Assembly (NCBI RefSeq): GCF_004331675.1
Contig: NZ_SJSN01000003.1
Coordinates: forward strand, 288,575 to 352,574
DNA length: 64,000 nt
Direction of reading: 5' to 3'
From: Pedobacter frigidisoli
GTDB taxonomy: Bacteria > Bacteroidota > Bacteroidia > Sphingobacteriales > Sphingobacteriaceae
Each line of letters starts with the position of its first letter. The stretch's first letter is position 1. The notes under the pieces were generated by a model that saw only the letters and a program-made list of their open reading frames with translations, ran no database searches and had not been told where the DNA came from. The position numbers and the translations under genes were made by a program. Below are positions 9,349-18,870 of this stretch, one piece after another.

Positions 9349-9371
9349 ATCTTCTCCTTTGGAAAAACAAT

Positions 9372-9953
9372 CTAATTTAATTTATTTATAAAGCCAGCCA
9401 TATCATAACTATTTAAGGTAATATGTGGCTTTACGTTTAGAACGGCTTGTTGCGGCATATACGGCATAATTGCAGTACTTGGATTTTGAATAACCACACA
9501 ACCACCGAAATTGTTTACATTTTTTAATCCTTCCATTCCATCGGCATTAGAGCCAGAAAGCAAAATGCAAACCAATTCTGCTCTAAAAACCTCTGCCGCA
9601 GATTGGAAAGTAACATCTATCGACGGCCGTGAATAATTCACTTTTTCGGAGTAATCTAGCGAAATACTTTGATCATCTTCAATTAATAAATGGTAATCAG
9701 CAGGAGCAACATAAACATTGCCAGGCTTTAAAAACACCTTTTCATCTGCTTCGCTAACCTGTAAGCTTGTTCTACTTTTTAAGAGATCGGTTAATAACGA
9801 TTCATTACTTGCCTTGCGATGAATAACAACTATAATGGGAAAGGCAATTTCTGCTTTCAGGCTTGGGAATATTTCCAATAAAACATCAAGACTACCAGCA
9901 GAACCGCCAATAACCAATGCACTACATTTTGCAGGATCTATAGTTTGCGCCAT
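9372..9953 (-). CDS. CheB-type protein-glutamate methylesterase domain, stand-alone
   Basis: This 193-residue protein contains only the CheB methylesterase fold. The catalytic serine is S18 in IGGSAGS, the histidine is H45 in VVIHRKAS, and the aspartate is D138 in LLSGSNADGMEG. Classical CheB is about 350 residues with an N-terminal receiver; that receiver is absent here and separate receiver genes lie in the same operon. The start overlaps the cheR-like gene by 16 bp. No chemoreceptor, CheA or CheW gene is nearby, so the substrate may be a glutamate in a kinase rather than in a chemoreceptor; that is inference. Confidence 0.92.
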   Translation of the reverse strand: MAQTIDPAKCSALVIGGSAGSLDVLLEIFPSLKAEIAFPIIVVIHRKASNESLLTDLLKSRTSLQVSEADEKVFLKPGNVYVAPADYHLLIEDDQSISLDYSEKVNYSRPSIDVTFQSAAEVFRAELVCILLSGSNADGMEGLKNVNNFGGCVVIQNPSTAIMPYMPQQAVLNVKPHITLNSYDMAGFINKLN

Positions 9954-10756
9954 ATCTTCTCCAATTTTATCCTTTTATATTCTTTAGATTTTGCCCAAAA
10001 CTCCAAGCTTTCCTTACTTCCCAAAGCTAGATAACCCAATTTTTCGATGCTGTTATCGAACAGGTTAAATACCTTATGTTGTAAATCCTTATCGAAGTAA
10101 ATGAGCACATTTCGACAAAGGATTAATTGAAATTCGTTAAAAGAATGATCTGAAACTAAATTATGGGTAGAAAAAATCATTTTTTTATTCAAGCTCTCAT
10201 CAAATTTCGCCAACGAATAACTAGCTGTGTAATACGATGAAAATTCTTTTGTTCCACCCGATTGAAGATAATTTTCTGAGTATTGTTTCAAATAATTTAA
10301 TGGAAACATCCCATTTTTCGCTTTTTCCAAAACCGATGGATTAATATCTGTAGCATAAATAAGCGATTTATTAAGCAGGTTAAGTTCCTTTAAAAGAATG
10401 GCAAGCGAATAAGCTTCCTCACCAGTAGAACAGCCTGCTACCCAAATCCTAATGAATGGATAAGTGCCTAATGCAGGAAAAACATCATTTCTCAGCGCTC
10501 TGTAAAAAGATGGATCGCGAAACATCTCGGTAACGTTTACCGTAATTTCCTCCAAGAAACGCTTAAAATATTGTTTATCACTTTTAATGGTATATCTAAA
10601 CTCCGCAAAACTTACAAAGTTATCAAGCGCATATAAACGTGTGATTCTTCTTTTTATCGAGGCATGAGAATATTCCAGAAAATCATATCCGTGAGCCTCT
10701 AAAACATCGTTGAGCAGGATTGCTACCTGTTCGTTATCTATTACATCACTTATCAC
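9938..10756 (-). CDS. CheR-type glutamate O-methyltransferase
   Basis: This 272-residue S-adenosylmethionine-dependent methyltransferase has the CheR architecture: an N-terminal helical domain (about residues 1-75, with IKRRITRLY) and a Rossmann methyltransferase domain. The SAM-binding motif is IRIWVAGCSTGEEAYSLAIL, and the CheR signature LILCRNVLIYFD is present. It overlaps the CheB gene by 16 bp and follows the receiver gene directly. The CheR/CheB pair could set the methylation state of the operon's membrane kinase or a distant receptor. Nothing in the window points to flagellar motility. Confidence 0.95.
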   Translation of the reverse strand: MISDVIDNEQVAILLNDVLEAHGYDFLEYSHASIKRRITRLYALDNFVSFAEFRYTIKSDKQYFKRFLEEITVNVTEMFRDPSFYRALRNDVFPALGTYPFIRIWVAGCSTGEEAYSLAILLKELNLLNKSLIYATDINPSVLEKAKNGMFPLNYLKQYSENYLQSGGTKEFSSYYTASYSLAKFDESLNKKMIFSTHNLVSDHSFNEFQLILCRNVLIYFDKDLQHKVFNLFDNSIEKLGYLALGSKESLEFWAKSKEYKRIKLEKIWRKL

Positions 10757-11128
10757 CTAACTTGTAAAATTTTCTATCTGAATTAATAATTCATCAACAT
10801 TAATTGGTTTAGAAACATAGCCCGAGGCACCAGCACTTAAGCAACGTTCCTTATCGCCAACCATGGCTTGTGCTGTAACCGCCAGAACCGGAATGTTCTG
10901 CATTTTCGCTGATTTTTTCATCGTTGCGATGGCTTGGTAACCATCCATATCTGGCATCATCATATCCATTAAAACGATCGTTACATTGTCGCTTTGCTCC
11001 ATTAGCGCAAAACCTTCTTGCGCACTTGTTGCAGATAAACAATCGAAACCCTTGGCCTTTAAAACAGCTTTTAGGGCAAAAATGTTTCGATTATCATCAT
11101 CAATAATGAGAATTCTTTTTTGAGGCAT
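10757..11128 (-). CDS. Single-domain response regulator (CheY-like)
   Basis: This is a 123-residue receiver domain. I place the start at the ATG at 11128 (MPQKRILIIDDD), because an upstream in-frame ATG at 11176 would overlap the kinase gene by 35 bp and add 16 residues that do not belong to the receiver fold. The acidic residues are D10-D12, the phospho-acceptor is D55 in IVLMDMMMPD, and the conserved lysine is K107 in YVSKPIN. It closely resembles the third receiver of the hybrid kinase directly upstream (VVLMDMMMPELDGYE, YISKPVD), so it may have been copied from that domain. Confidence 0.93.
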   Translation of the reverse strand: MPQKRILIIDDDNRNIFALKAVLKAKGFDCLSATSAQEGFALMEQSDNVTIVLMDMMMPDMDGYQAIATMKKSAKMQNIPVLAVTAQAMVGDKERCLSAGASGYVSKPINVDELLIQIENFTS

Positions 11129-11141
11129 ATTAATAAAATGG

Positions 11142-14100
11142 TTAAGATTTATGGTGATTTTCGTATAGCCAAACACGTAGGAGTGAGACCAATTGATCCA
11201 TATCTACAGGCTTGCTAATGTAATCTGAAGCACCCGCAGCAATACATTTTTCCCGATCGCCCATCATTGCCTTTGCTGTTACTGCTAAAATTGGGAGGTT
11301 TCTATATTTAAAATCCTGGCGGATAGCCGTTGTCGTTTCATAGCCATCAAGTTCGGGCATCATCATGTCCATTAAAACAACATCAATCTCTGGATTATCG
11401 CTTAGCATTTTTAGCGCCTCCTTTCCATCAATTGCGGCCAGAACTTTCATTTGATGTTGCTCCAAAACTTTGGTTAAGGAAAATATATTCCGAACATCAT
11501 CATCGGCAACCAATACAGTTTTCCCTTTTAAAACGTCTTGCAGCTCAGAGAATTTTTTTGGCAACTTGGTTTTTTCCTTACTCTTTTCTTCTACCAAATG
11601 TAGAAACAGGCCTGCTTCATCCAAAATACGTTGGTAAGAATGGGCCGTTTTAACCACAATCGAATCTGCATATTGCTTAATTCTATTCTCCTCACCTTTT
11701 GATAGGTTTTTGCCAGTAAAAATTATTATGGGTAAATTCTCTAGTCCTGGAGTTTTCTTTACCACTTCTAAGGTTTCGTAGGCGTGTTTATCCGGAATCC
11801 CCATATCTAAGATTACGCAATTTATCTCCGGCTTATGCAGAGCAGAAACACCATCACTTACCTGGCTAACGATTTCGGTTTGAATATCAAAGTTGCTTAA
11901 ATAATAACTTAAGGCCTTTGCATGTTGCTCATTTTCTTCGACAATTAACACCTTTTTTGGGTGGCGACTTAAGGCATGCTCTAACTTGGAAAATATTTCC
12001 TGCATGTGCTCAAAAGCGAAAGGCTTGTTAATAAAATCAACGGCACCCTTTAGCAGACTTTCTTTTTTAACCTGCAAAGAAGACATTATGTGAACCGGAA
12101 TCGGGCGAGTTGCGGGATCTGCCTTAAGCTCTTCCATTACCTGCCAACCATCTTTTATTGGCAATTGAATATCGAGCAAAATTGCTTTTGGTTTATATGC
12201 TTTTGCCATTTCGATACCCACATCGCCACGAACGGCAACAATTCCCTTATAATTTCTTTTTCTGGTAAAATCCAAAAGTGTTTTGGCGAAAGGTGTATCA
12301 TCCTCTACAATCAAAATTACCTTATCATCGGGCTGTATGTTATCACGATCATCCTCAATTTCTTGCGGAATATTCATAACCGTTAACCTTTCTATTTTCC
12401 TGGGAGCCAAATCGGGAGTTTCGGGAATCGATTTCTCCCACGGATCTACAACACCATCAAAGCCTTTATTTTTATCGACTGGCAATGTTAAGGTAAAAAT
12501 ACTTCCTTTGCCTTCTTTACTTTTCAAATCAATATAGCCACCCAATAATTTCGCCAATTCCCTACTTATCGATAATCCTAAACCGGTACCACCAAACTTA
12601 CGCCTTGTAGAACCATCTGCCTGTTGAAAGGCTTCGAATACCATCCCTTGTTTTTCTGGCGCAATACCCAACCCAGTATCAGTTACCTTAAAAATTAGCG
12701 CATTTAACTTTTCATTTTTATCAATATTTAAGGTTACAGAACCCTCGGTTGTAAACTTAATCGCATTGGATAACAGGTTTTTAATAATCTGCTCTAAACG
12801 CATTTTATCTGTATTGAAAATCTCTGGCGTTTCAACCGATTTTTCTACAACAAAGTTTAGGTTTTTTTCTTTCGCTACAGGATTAAATAGCGAACGCATG
12901 TTTTGGATTACCTCATCAATCTTAATGTTTGCCCTATCCAATTCCATTTTACCAGCCTCAATTTTAGAAAGATCCAAAATCTCGTCGATCAAACTTAGTA
13001 GTCCTTGTCCTGAGCTCTGGATTACACCTGCATATTCTTGATGCTCAGGATCCATCGCTTCGTTTTCGGCCATTAATCGAGATAGTAGCAGAATCGAGTT
13101 TAGCGGCGTTCTTAACTCGTGCGACATGTTTGCTAAAAATTCCGATTTATAGCGAGTGCTTAATTCCAAAGCCTCCGCTTTTTGTTGTATTTCTACGTTA
13201 CGTTCTTCAATCAGTTCGTTTTTCTCTTCCAACAAGCTACTTCTTTCCTCCAACTCCTGGTTACTTTGCAATAACTCTTCTTGTTGTACGCGAAGTTCTT
13301 CTTCTGATGCCTGAAGTTTTTGTGCCTGTGCCTCAAGCTCTGCGTTCATCCCTTCGAGCTCATTGTGTTGTACCTGTAACTCTTCAGATTGTGCTTGGGT
13401 TTCCTCTAATAACTGCTGCAGTTTCTGTCTGTTTTGGGCGCCAAGTAATGCGGTGCCTACATCAGATAGGATTAAATTCAAAAAGTGCAATTGCAATTCT
13501 GAGTATTGTGCAATGGTACCCAATTCCAAACCTCCAATAGAAATTCCGTTCCGAATAATTGGCAATACAATTAGTTGTGCTGGTTTTATATTTCCTGTGG
13601 CGTGGGTTACAGTAAGCTCGTTTTGCGGAACATCATCCAATAGAATTGCTTTGCCCGATTTAACAGCTTGCCCAATTAATCCCTGCCCGAGCTCAATAAT
13701 TTGAGTTAAATTTTTTCCTTGCAACGCATACTGACCTTTGAGGTGCAAATAACCATCATCCTTAAATAGGTAAATGGCCCCAATTTGGCTTTTGGTATAA
13801 TTCGCCAAAAACTCAATAATATCTTCTGCCAAATGGAAAACGTCTTTTTCGCCAACCATTTTTACATTAAGGTTAGCCACACCGGTTTGAATCCATTCGT
13901 TTTCTGCCAAGGTATCGAAAGATTTTTTCAACGAAGACGACATCGTGTTCAACGAACCTGAAAGCTCTCCAATATCATCCTGTGTTTGGTTATCTAACTT
14001 TACACCATAATTACCATTTGAAATTTGAAGCGCAATTTCCTTAATGGCAATAATGCGTTTCTCCATCTCATGCTTTTTATCCTCGATCTCTCTTTGAAGT

Positions 14101-14729
14101 TTAACGCGTTCATCAAAATCAACAGAAACTTTTCTATAAAAAAACAAGGTGATTAAAATAGCCAACGCCGCAGCAATAAGAATAAGAATTGGCGTGTAAG
14201 CAGTTAGCTTATTTAACTCTATAGTTCGCTCATCAAGCAAACGTCTTTCTTCGACAACCATTTTACTAACAATAGCCCTTGCCTGGTCCATATAGGTTTT
14301 TCCCTGCAAAAGCACTGTAGGATCTATTTGCCCGCCCAAAGATTTTATCTCAACCGTAGATTTAATAATATCCATACGTTTAAATAAAATCTCCCTTAGT
14401 TCAGTAACATTCTTTTGCTGTGTTGGGTTATCTACAGTAGCCAAAGCAACACGCTTTAATAATGCAGCTGCTGTATCGCTTGCGCCCAAGTATGGCTGTA
14501 AAAAAACTTTATTGCCGGTTAACAGATAGCCACGTTGCCCAGTTTCTGCATCCTTTAATGCAGATATTACACTTTCCGTATTAAGAATAACCTCATCGCT
14601 ATGCTTAACCAAATCGGTACTTTTAATAAGGTTGCTAATGCTAATGTAAGATGCCAGTGAACTGATAAATAGAATAATTAGCGACAAACCGAGGCCTAAA
14701 CGTAAATTATTTTTAAGCGTTGTTTTCAT
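11142..14729 (-). CDS. Large hybrid histidine kinase: CHASE3-HAMP-GAF-HisKA-HATPase-REC-REC-REC
   Basis: The 1195-residue membrane kinase has TM1 (about residues 10-33), a CHASE3-like periplasmic domain with ALKDAETGQRGYLLTG (57-72), TM2 (about 178-198), HAMP (to about 275), GAF (about 290-430), a glutamate-rich coiled coil (432-525), a HisKA H-box at H537 (MSHELRTPLNS), and an ATPase domain with NLLSNAIKFT, DTGLGI and GGTGLGLS. Three receivers follow with phospho-acceptors D853, D975 and D1121. REC2 has EE rather than DD in the acidic pocket, so its phosphorylation may be altered. The next operon gene starts within 15 bp. The layout suggests a phosphorelay combining an external stimulus, a GAF ligand and CheR/CheB methylation. 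Confidence 0.95.
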   Translation of the reverse strand: MKTTLKNNLRLGLGLSLIILFISSLASYISISNLIKSTDLVKHSDEVILNTESVISALKDAETGQRGYLLTGNKVFLQPYLGASDTAAALLKRVALATVDNPTQQKNVTELREILFKRMDIIKSTVEIKSLGGQIDPTVLLQGKTYMDQARAIVSKMVVEERRLLDERTIELNKLTAYTPILILIAAALAILITLFFYRKVSVDFDERVKLQREIEDKKHEMEKRIIAIKEIALQISNGNYGVKLDNQTQDDIGELSGSLNTMSSSLKKSFDTLAENEWIQTGVANLNVKMVGEKDVFHLAEDIIEFLANYTKSQIGAIYLFKDDGYLHLKGQYALQGKNLTQIIELGQGLIGQAVKSGKAILLDDVPQNELTVTHATGNIKPAQLIVLPIIRNGISIGGLELGTIAQYSELQLHFLNLILSDVGTALLGAQNRQKLQQLLEETQAQSEELQVQHNELEGMNAELEAQAQKLQASEEELRVQQEELLQSNQELEERSSLLEEKNELIEERNVEIQQKAEALELSTRYKSEFLANMSHELRTPLNSILLLSRLMAENEAMDPEHQEYAGVIQSSGQGLLSLIDEILDLSKIEAGKMELDRANIKIDEVIQNMRSLFNPVAKEKNLNFVVEKSVETPEIFNTDKMRLEQIIKNLLSNAIKFTTEGSVTLNIDKNEKLNALIFKVTDTGLGIAPEKQGMVFEAFQQADGSTRRKFGGTGLGLSISRELAKLLGGYIDLKSKEGKGSIFTLTLPVDKNKGFDGVVDPWEKSIPETPDLAPRKIERLTVMNIPQEIEDDRDNIQPDDKVILIVEDDTPFAKTLLDFTRKRNYKGIVAVRGDVGIEMAKAYKPKAILLDIQLPIKDGWQVMEELKADPATRPIPVHIMSSLQVKKESLLKGAVDFINKPFAFEHMQEIFSKLEHALSRHPKKVLIVEENEQHAKALSYYLSNFDIQTEIVSQVSDGVSALHKPEINCVILDMGIPDKHAYETLEVVKKTPGLENLPIIIFTGKNLSKGEENRIKQYADSIVVKTAHSYQRILDEAGLFLHLVEEKSKEKTKLPKKFSELQDVLKGKTVLVADDDVRNIFSLTKVLEQHQMKVLAAIDGKEALKMLSDNPEIDVVLMDMMMPELDGYETTTAIRQDFKYRNLPILAVTAKAMMGDREKCIAAGASDYISKPVDMDQLVSLLRVWLYENHHKS

Positions 14730-14744
14730 TATATAGATTGATGA

Positions 14745-15878
14745 TTATTCTTGGTTTTTTAAGATTTCTGCCTCAGTAATGGGAATGATGAAATGAAATT
14801 CAGAGCCCTCATCGGGTACGCTATTAACACCTATTGTACCACCATGGCGATTTATAATCTCCGAACAGATGTATAATCCAATACCCAAGCCATTAAAGCG
14901 ATTGCTGTTTTCCTCTACGCGATAAAATTTATCGAAAATTTTATCTTGTTGCTCGTTAGGGATTCCAATACCAAAATCCTTAACGGCCAGATAAAATTTT
15001 TCATCCTTAATATTAATGGTAACATTAACCTGGTTGGTTCCTGGGGCATATTTTATAGCATTGGTGATGAAATTAATAACAACTTGTTCTAGTCGCATTT
15101 CATCTCCAAAAACCATATCGCTGGTTTTACCAAGTTTTGTAATTGTAAAATCTGGATTAGATTGCTGCAGCATTTCTATGGCATTGTTAACCATGTTATC
15201 TGCACAAAAACTTTTCATGTTAAATTTCATCTTCCCGCTTTCGATTTTGGAGATATCGAGTAGGTCGACAATTAAGTCGTTCAATTTTTCTAGCTGAACG
15301 CTTGCCTTTTCTATATGGCTCTGGGCCATTTCCTTATTATCCTTACTTAAACTTCGTTGAAGCAATTGGATATAACCCTTTACACTGGTTAAAGGTGTTT
15401 TTAATTCGTGGCTTGCAATACTAATAAACTCATCTTTTTTGTGTTCGGCCTGCTTTCTAAACTCAATTTCCTCCAATAGCTTTTCTTGTACTTCGTTCAG
15501 CTTTCTACTCTGTTCGTAAATGCGGTAGAAAGTTTTAATTTTAAGTAAAAGCACATTAATATCGACAGGTTTGGTAATATAATCCAAGCCGCCACTCATG
15601 TAACCCTTAGTAATAAACTTAAGCTCGGTATTTACAGCCGACAAAAATATAATGGCGGTATCTTTTGCCTTACTGAAACCAGAAATGGCTTCGGCAACCT
15701 CAAAACCGTCCATATCAGGCATTTGAACATCGAGAATAATTAAGACATAATTATTCTTCAGAACTTTTTTTAGCGCTTCCTCTCCCGATGAAGCGGTTTC
15801 GACCTCAAAATTGTGTGCTTGTAATACTTTTTGTAACGAGATCAGGTTTTCAGGCCTGTCATCAACTATTAGGATCAT
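14745..15878 (-). CDS. Receiver-histidine kinase hybrid (REC-HisKA-HATPase)
   Basis: This is a 377-residue soluble protein with a receiver at the N terminus (D50 in LIILDVQMPD), a short coiled coil, a HisKA domain with H157 in IASHELKTPLTS, and an HATPase domain (NFITNAIKYAP, DFGIGI, GLGIGLYI). The order receiver-then-kinase suggests that phosphorylation of the receiver controls kinase output. It is the first gene of the signalling operon and ends 15 bp before the large hybrid kinase. There is no membrane segment, so its input probably comes from a partner kinase. Confidence 0.95.
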   Translation of the reverse strand: MILIVDDRPENLISLQKVLQAHNFEVETASSGEEALKKVLKNNYVLIILDVQMPDMDGFEVAEAISGFSKAKDTAIIFLSAVNTELKFITKGYMSGGLDYITKPVDINVLLLKIKTFYRIYEQSRKLNEVQEKLLEEIEFRKQAEHKKDEFISIASHELKTPLTSVKGYIQLLQRSLSKDNKEMAQSHIEKASVQLEKLNDLIVDLLDISKIESGKMKFNMKSFCADNMVNNAIEMLQQSNPDFTITKLGKTSDMVFGDEMRLEQVVINFITNAIKYAPGTNQVNVTINIKDEKFYLAVKDFGIGIPNEQQDKIFDKFYRVEENSNRFNGLGIGLYICSEIINRHGGTIGVNSVPDEGSEFHFIIPITEAEILKNQE

Positions 15879-16032
15879 CTTTATTGAAAAAAATCAGAAG
15901 TCGGGGTAATTATGTTTGGTTTCGAGACAAAAATCTCATTAACTGTAAACCAACAGCGAAACTTAAAAAAAGTTTTAATTTTCTTAGTTTTTTTTTTAAA
16001 AAGCAGCGTTTGTACACAGATTTAAGTTTTTT

Positions 16033-16100
16033 CCCGCTATCCATTACAAGGCCTTAAGCATTAAAATGCTTTTCGGCGCTTTTCATTTCTATCGGGTTTA
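16033..16100. repeat. CCCGCT/ATCGGGTTTA element (family D), short copy 3
   Basis: It begins CCCGCTATCC and ends ATCGGGTTTA, with an internal hairpin AAGCATtaaaATGCTT. It lies downstream of the zinc peptidase gene, in the gap leading to the signalling operon's promoter region. Confidence 0.7.
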
Positions 16101-16150
16101 GGTGGGCAAATTGTGCTGCTATTACACAACCTCCCCTCAAAATAAAGAAC

Positions 16151-16987
16151 CTATAGCTGGCTAAAAGTATCGCCCTGTTTAATGTCACCCGTTTCGAAAC
16201 CTTTTTTAAACCAATACATTCGCTGCGCTGAAGTTCCATGTGTAAAAGAATCTGGCTGAACATCTCCAGTTGCCTGCTTTTGTAATTTATCATCGCCAAT
16301 GGCATTAGCAGCGGTAAGAGCTTCTTCAATGTCACCCTCATCTAATTTAAAATCTTTAAGGTTCTGTGCGTTATGTGCCCATAAACCCGCAAAAAAATCA
16401 GCCTGTAATTCTAATTTTACAGATAAGCGATTGTACTCTTTCTCGCTCACCTGTCCTCTAGCCTGATCTAATTTTTCGGAAATACCCAAAAGGTTTTGCA
16501 CATGATGACCCACCTCGTGTGCAATTACATAAGCTTGGGCGAAATCGCCAGCTGCACCAAAACGGTTTTTAAGCTCATCGTAAAATGATAAATCGATATA
16601 TACTTTATGGTCGCCTGGGCAATAAAACGGACCAACGTTTGCACTTGCATTACCACAAGCTGTTTGTACGCCATCTCTAAAAAGCCTTAATTTTGGGTAT
16701 TCGTATTGTTTTCCCATGGCCTCAAATTCTTTAGCCCAAACTTGCTCTGTCGATTCTAGCACACCAGAAACAAATTGTGCCTGCGGATCATTTGCCGGAA
16801 CACCTTGCTTTACTTCTTCTGTACCATTTCCAGTTGGGATTTGACTTACCACACCCGATAAATCCTTACCGAAGATTAAACCGAGTACCACTACAATAAT
16901 CCCGATACCACCACCTAAAATAGTTTTACCTCCGCCTCCACTTCTACCATCTTCTACATTATTACTGCCTTTACCAAACCACTGCAT
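16151..16987 (-). CDS. Putative neutral zinc metallopeptidase (YpfJ family)
   Basis: This 278-residue membrane-anchored protein belongs to the putative neutral zinc metallopeptidase family. It has a glycine-rich N terminus, one transmembrane segment (about residues 24-40, LGGGIGIIVVVLGLIFG) and an extracytoplasmic domain with HEVGHH (H157, E158, H161). Cysteines at 111 and 123 (TACGNASANVGPFYCPGD) are typical of the family. YCPGDHKVYIDLSF and the C-terminal SAQRMYWFKKGF are also family signatures. The physiological substrate is unknown. It is probably a single-gene unit. Confidence 0.93.
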   Translation of the reverse strand: MQWFGKGSNNVEDGRSGGGGKTILGGGIGIIVVVLGLIFGKDLSGVVSQIPTGNGTEEVKQGVPANDPQAQFVSGVLESTEQVWAKEFEAMGKQYEYPKLRLFRDGVQTACGNASANVGPFYCPGDHKVYIDLSFYDELKNRFGAAGDFAQAYVIAHEVGHHVQNLLGISEKLDQARGQVSEKEYNRLSVKLELQADFFAGLWAHNAQNLKDFKLDEGDIEEALTAANAIGDDKLQKQATGDVQPDSFTHGTSAQRMYWFKKGFETGDIKQGDTFSQL

Positions 16988-17091
16988 AGCCTTATTTTTT
17001 TTAGTTTAATCAATAACCAGAATTGTATGACAATTGTTAGACCAAATTAGAAATTATTTTTCTGATTTATTCTTTTAGGGTGTATTGAAAT

Positions 17092-17119
17092 AAAAAAGGC
17101 CCGAAAAATTTCGAGCCTT
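17092..17119 (-). terminator. Rho-independent terminator of gltX
   Basis: On the minus strand, AAGGCTCGAAA pairs with TTTCGGGCCTT across a short loop and is followed by a run of T. It lies 22 bp beyond the gltX stop codon. Confidence 0.85.
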
Positions 17120-17140
17120 AATAACTTTATGAATTATATT

Positions 17141-18649
17141 CTAACTATTGAAAACCGCTAGGGCTTTTGCAATTCTAGCTTTAGTTTCTTCTACACCCAG
17201 TAAAATAGCGATATCAAAAACACCAGGCCCAAATTTTCCACCTACCAACATAATCCGGAAAGGCAACATTAGTTCGCCTGGTTTAAATCCTTTTTCTTCG
17301 GCCAAGCTTTTAAATGCGGCCTCCGCACTCGAAGCGTCAGCAAGTGTTAAGTTTTCAGCGAAGCTATTGAAGAATTCTGCTTTTTCAGCACTCCATTTTG
17401 GCTTAACCGAATTCACATCATACTCCGTTGGTGAAGCAAAGAAATAACTGCTTTGCGCTACAAAATCTGGCAGCAAAGTACAACGATCTTTAATTAAGTC
17501 GATAATAGTATTTAAGTAACCGTTATCGCTAATTTCTATTCCGGCTTTTTGCAGTTCGGCTTTAACTGGCAACTGCAAACTGTTAACCGGCGCCTGCTTA
17601 ATCCACTCATGATTATACCATTTTGCCTTTTCGAAATCGAATTTAGCTCCTGCCTTACTAATTCTATCTATCGAGAATTTCTCCTCTAATTCTGAAAGCG
17701 TAAATATCTCTTGCTCCGTTCCATCATTCCAGCCCAAAAGCGCCAGCATATTAATAAAAGCCTCAGGCATAAAACCCAATTCCTTAAAACCCTGCGTTAT
17801 GTCGCCCGTTTTGGGGTCAGTCCAATTCATTGCGTAAACAGGAAAACCTAAGCGATCGCCATCACGTTTGCTCAATTTTCCATGTCCATCAGGCTTTAAG
17901 ATTAATGGTAAATGTGCCCAAGCTGGCATATCAGCTTCCCATCCTAAATATTTCCATAGCAAAATATGCACGGGTGCAGATGGCAACCATTCCTCACCGC
18001 GGAAAGCGTGCGAAATTTCCATCGCCTTATCATCAACCACAACGGCTAAATGGTAAGTTGGCATTCCATCGGCCTTTAACAAAACCTTATCATCGACTAT
18101 AGAAGTTTCGAAACTTACATCGCCACGAATTAAATCGTTAAAATGTACAATTTCATTTTCTGGCACTTTTATTCGGATCACATGTGGTGTTTTCGCTGCC
18201 AATAAATCCTCAACCTCGTTTAAGGTAAGCGTTAGGGAATTACGCATTTGCATACGAGACGCTTGTCCATACTGGAAATTCGGAATTTCCTTACGCTTCG
18301 CATCTAAATCTTCTGGCGTATCAAAAGCATAGTAAGCATAACCATCATTAATTAATTGCTCAGCGAATTTTCTGTAGCTCGGTTTACGCTCACTTTGGCG
18401 ATAAGGACCATATATCCCCGGGTTATTTGGACTTTCATCTGGCGTTATGCCACACCAATTTAGGCAATCTACAATGTATTCTTCAGCTCCGGCAACGAAA
18501 CGATTTTGGTCGGTATCTTCTACACGAAGCACGAAGGTTCCATTGTTCTTTTTTGCGAACAAATAATTAAACAACGCCGTACGAACACCGCCTAAGTGCA
18601 GGCCTCCGGTTGGGCTAGGGGCAAATCTTACTCTAACTTTTTTATCCAT
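17141..18649 (-). CDS. gltX: Glutamate--tRNA ligase
   Basis: This class I aminoacyl-tRNA synthetase charges tRNA-Glu. The 502-residue protein starts RFAPSPTGGLHLGG with the HIGH-type motif HLGG (residues 18-21). The KMSKS-type motif reads KLSKRDGDR, and the C-terminal part is the expected helical anticodon-binding region. FVLRVEDTDQNR is also characteristic. Whether it is discriminating or also charges tRNA-Gln cannot be decided by eye. The gene stands alone, with its own terminator and a likely promoter box about 80 bp upstream. Confidence 0.97.
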   Translation of the reverse strand: MDKKVRVRFAPSPTGGLHLGGVRTALFNYLFAKKNNGTFVLRVEDTDQNRFVAGAEEYIVDCLNWCGITPDESPNNPGIYGPYRQSERKPSYRKFAEQLINDGYAYYAFDTPEDLDAKRKEIPNFQYGQASRMQMRNSLTLTLNEVEDLLAAKTPHVIRIKVPENEIVHFNDLIRGDVSFETSIVDDKVLLKADGMPTYHLAVVVDDKAMEISHAFRGEEWLPSAPVHILLWKYLGWEADMPAWAHLPLILKPDGHGKLSKRDGDRLGFPVYAMNWTDPKTGDITQGFKELGFMPEAFINMLALLGWNDGTEQEIFTLSELEEKFSIDRISKAGAKFDFEKAKWYNHEWIKQAPVNSLQLPVKAELQKAGIEISDNGYLNTIIDLIKDRCTLLPDFVAQSSYFFASPTEYDVNSVKPKWSAEKAEFFNSFAENLTLADASSAEAAFKSLAEEKGFKPGELMLPFRIMLVGGKFGPGVFDIAILLGVEETKARIAKALAVFNS

Positions 18650-18726
18650 GATTGGTTTGTTGGGCGTTTGGCGCCTAGCGTTTGGCGATTTAACGCTCGT
18701 CGCTCAGCGCAAATCGCATGACGATG

Positions 18727-18734
18727 CAAAGATA
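18727..18734 (-). promoter_or_regulatory. Possible -7 box for gltX
   Basis: The minus strand reads TATCTTTG, matching TAnnTTTG. It predicts a leader of about 75 nt containing a GCG-rich stretch with several near-repeats of GCGTTTGGCG. No clear -33 TTTG sits at the expected distance, so confidence is modest. Confidence 0.4.
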
Positions 18735-18870
18735 GGTTTTTCATCCATTTTTCTTGTTTTCATAGGCAATCCAGCTCTTATAGTCTCAAAATTATTATTC
18801 TACGGTTTTATGAAAAGCATAATGGTTTTCTGTTTTTTTCGTTTTGTTATTGTAATTTGCCCACCAAAGC

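Noticed and set aside
8983..10756. Flagellar chemotaxis cluster
   Set aside because: No receptor, CheA, CheW or flagellar gene is present; CheB lacks its usual receiver domain.
11129..11176. Upstream start for the receiver gene at 10757
   Set aside because: The extra residues are not receiver-like and would overlap the hybrid kinase coding end; the ATG at 11128 begins directly with the fold.
16054..16341. Minus-strand open frame overlapping the zinc peptidase gene
   Set aside because: It overlaps the well-supported peptidase in another frame and extends into a repeat.
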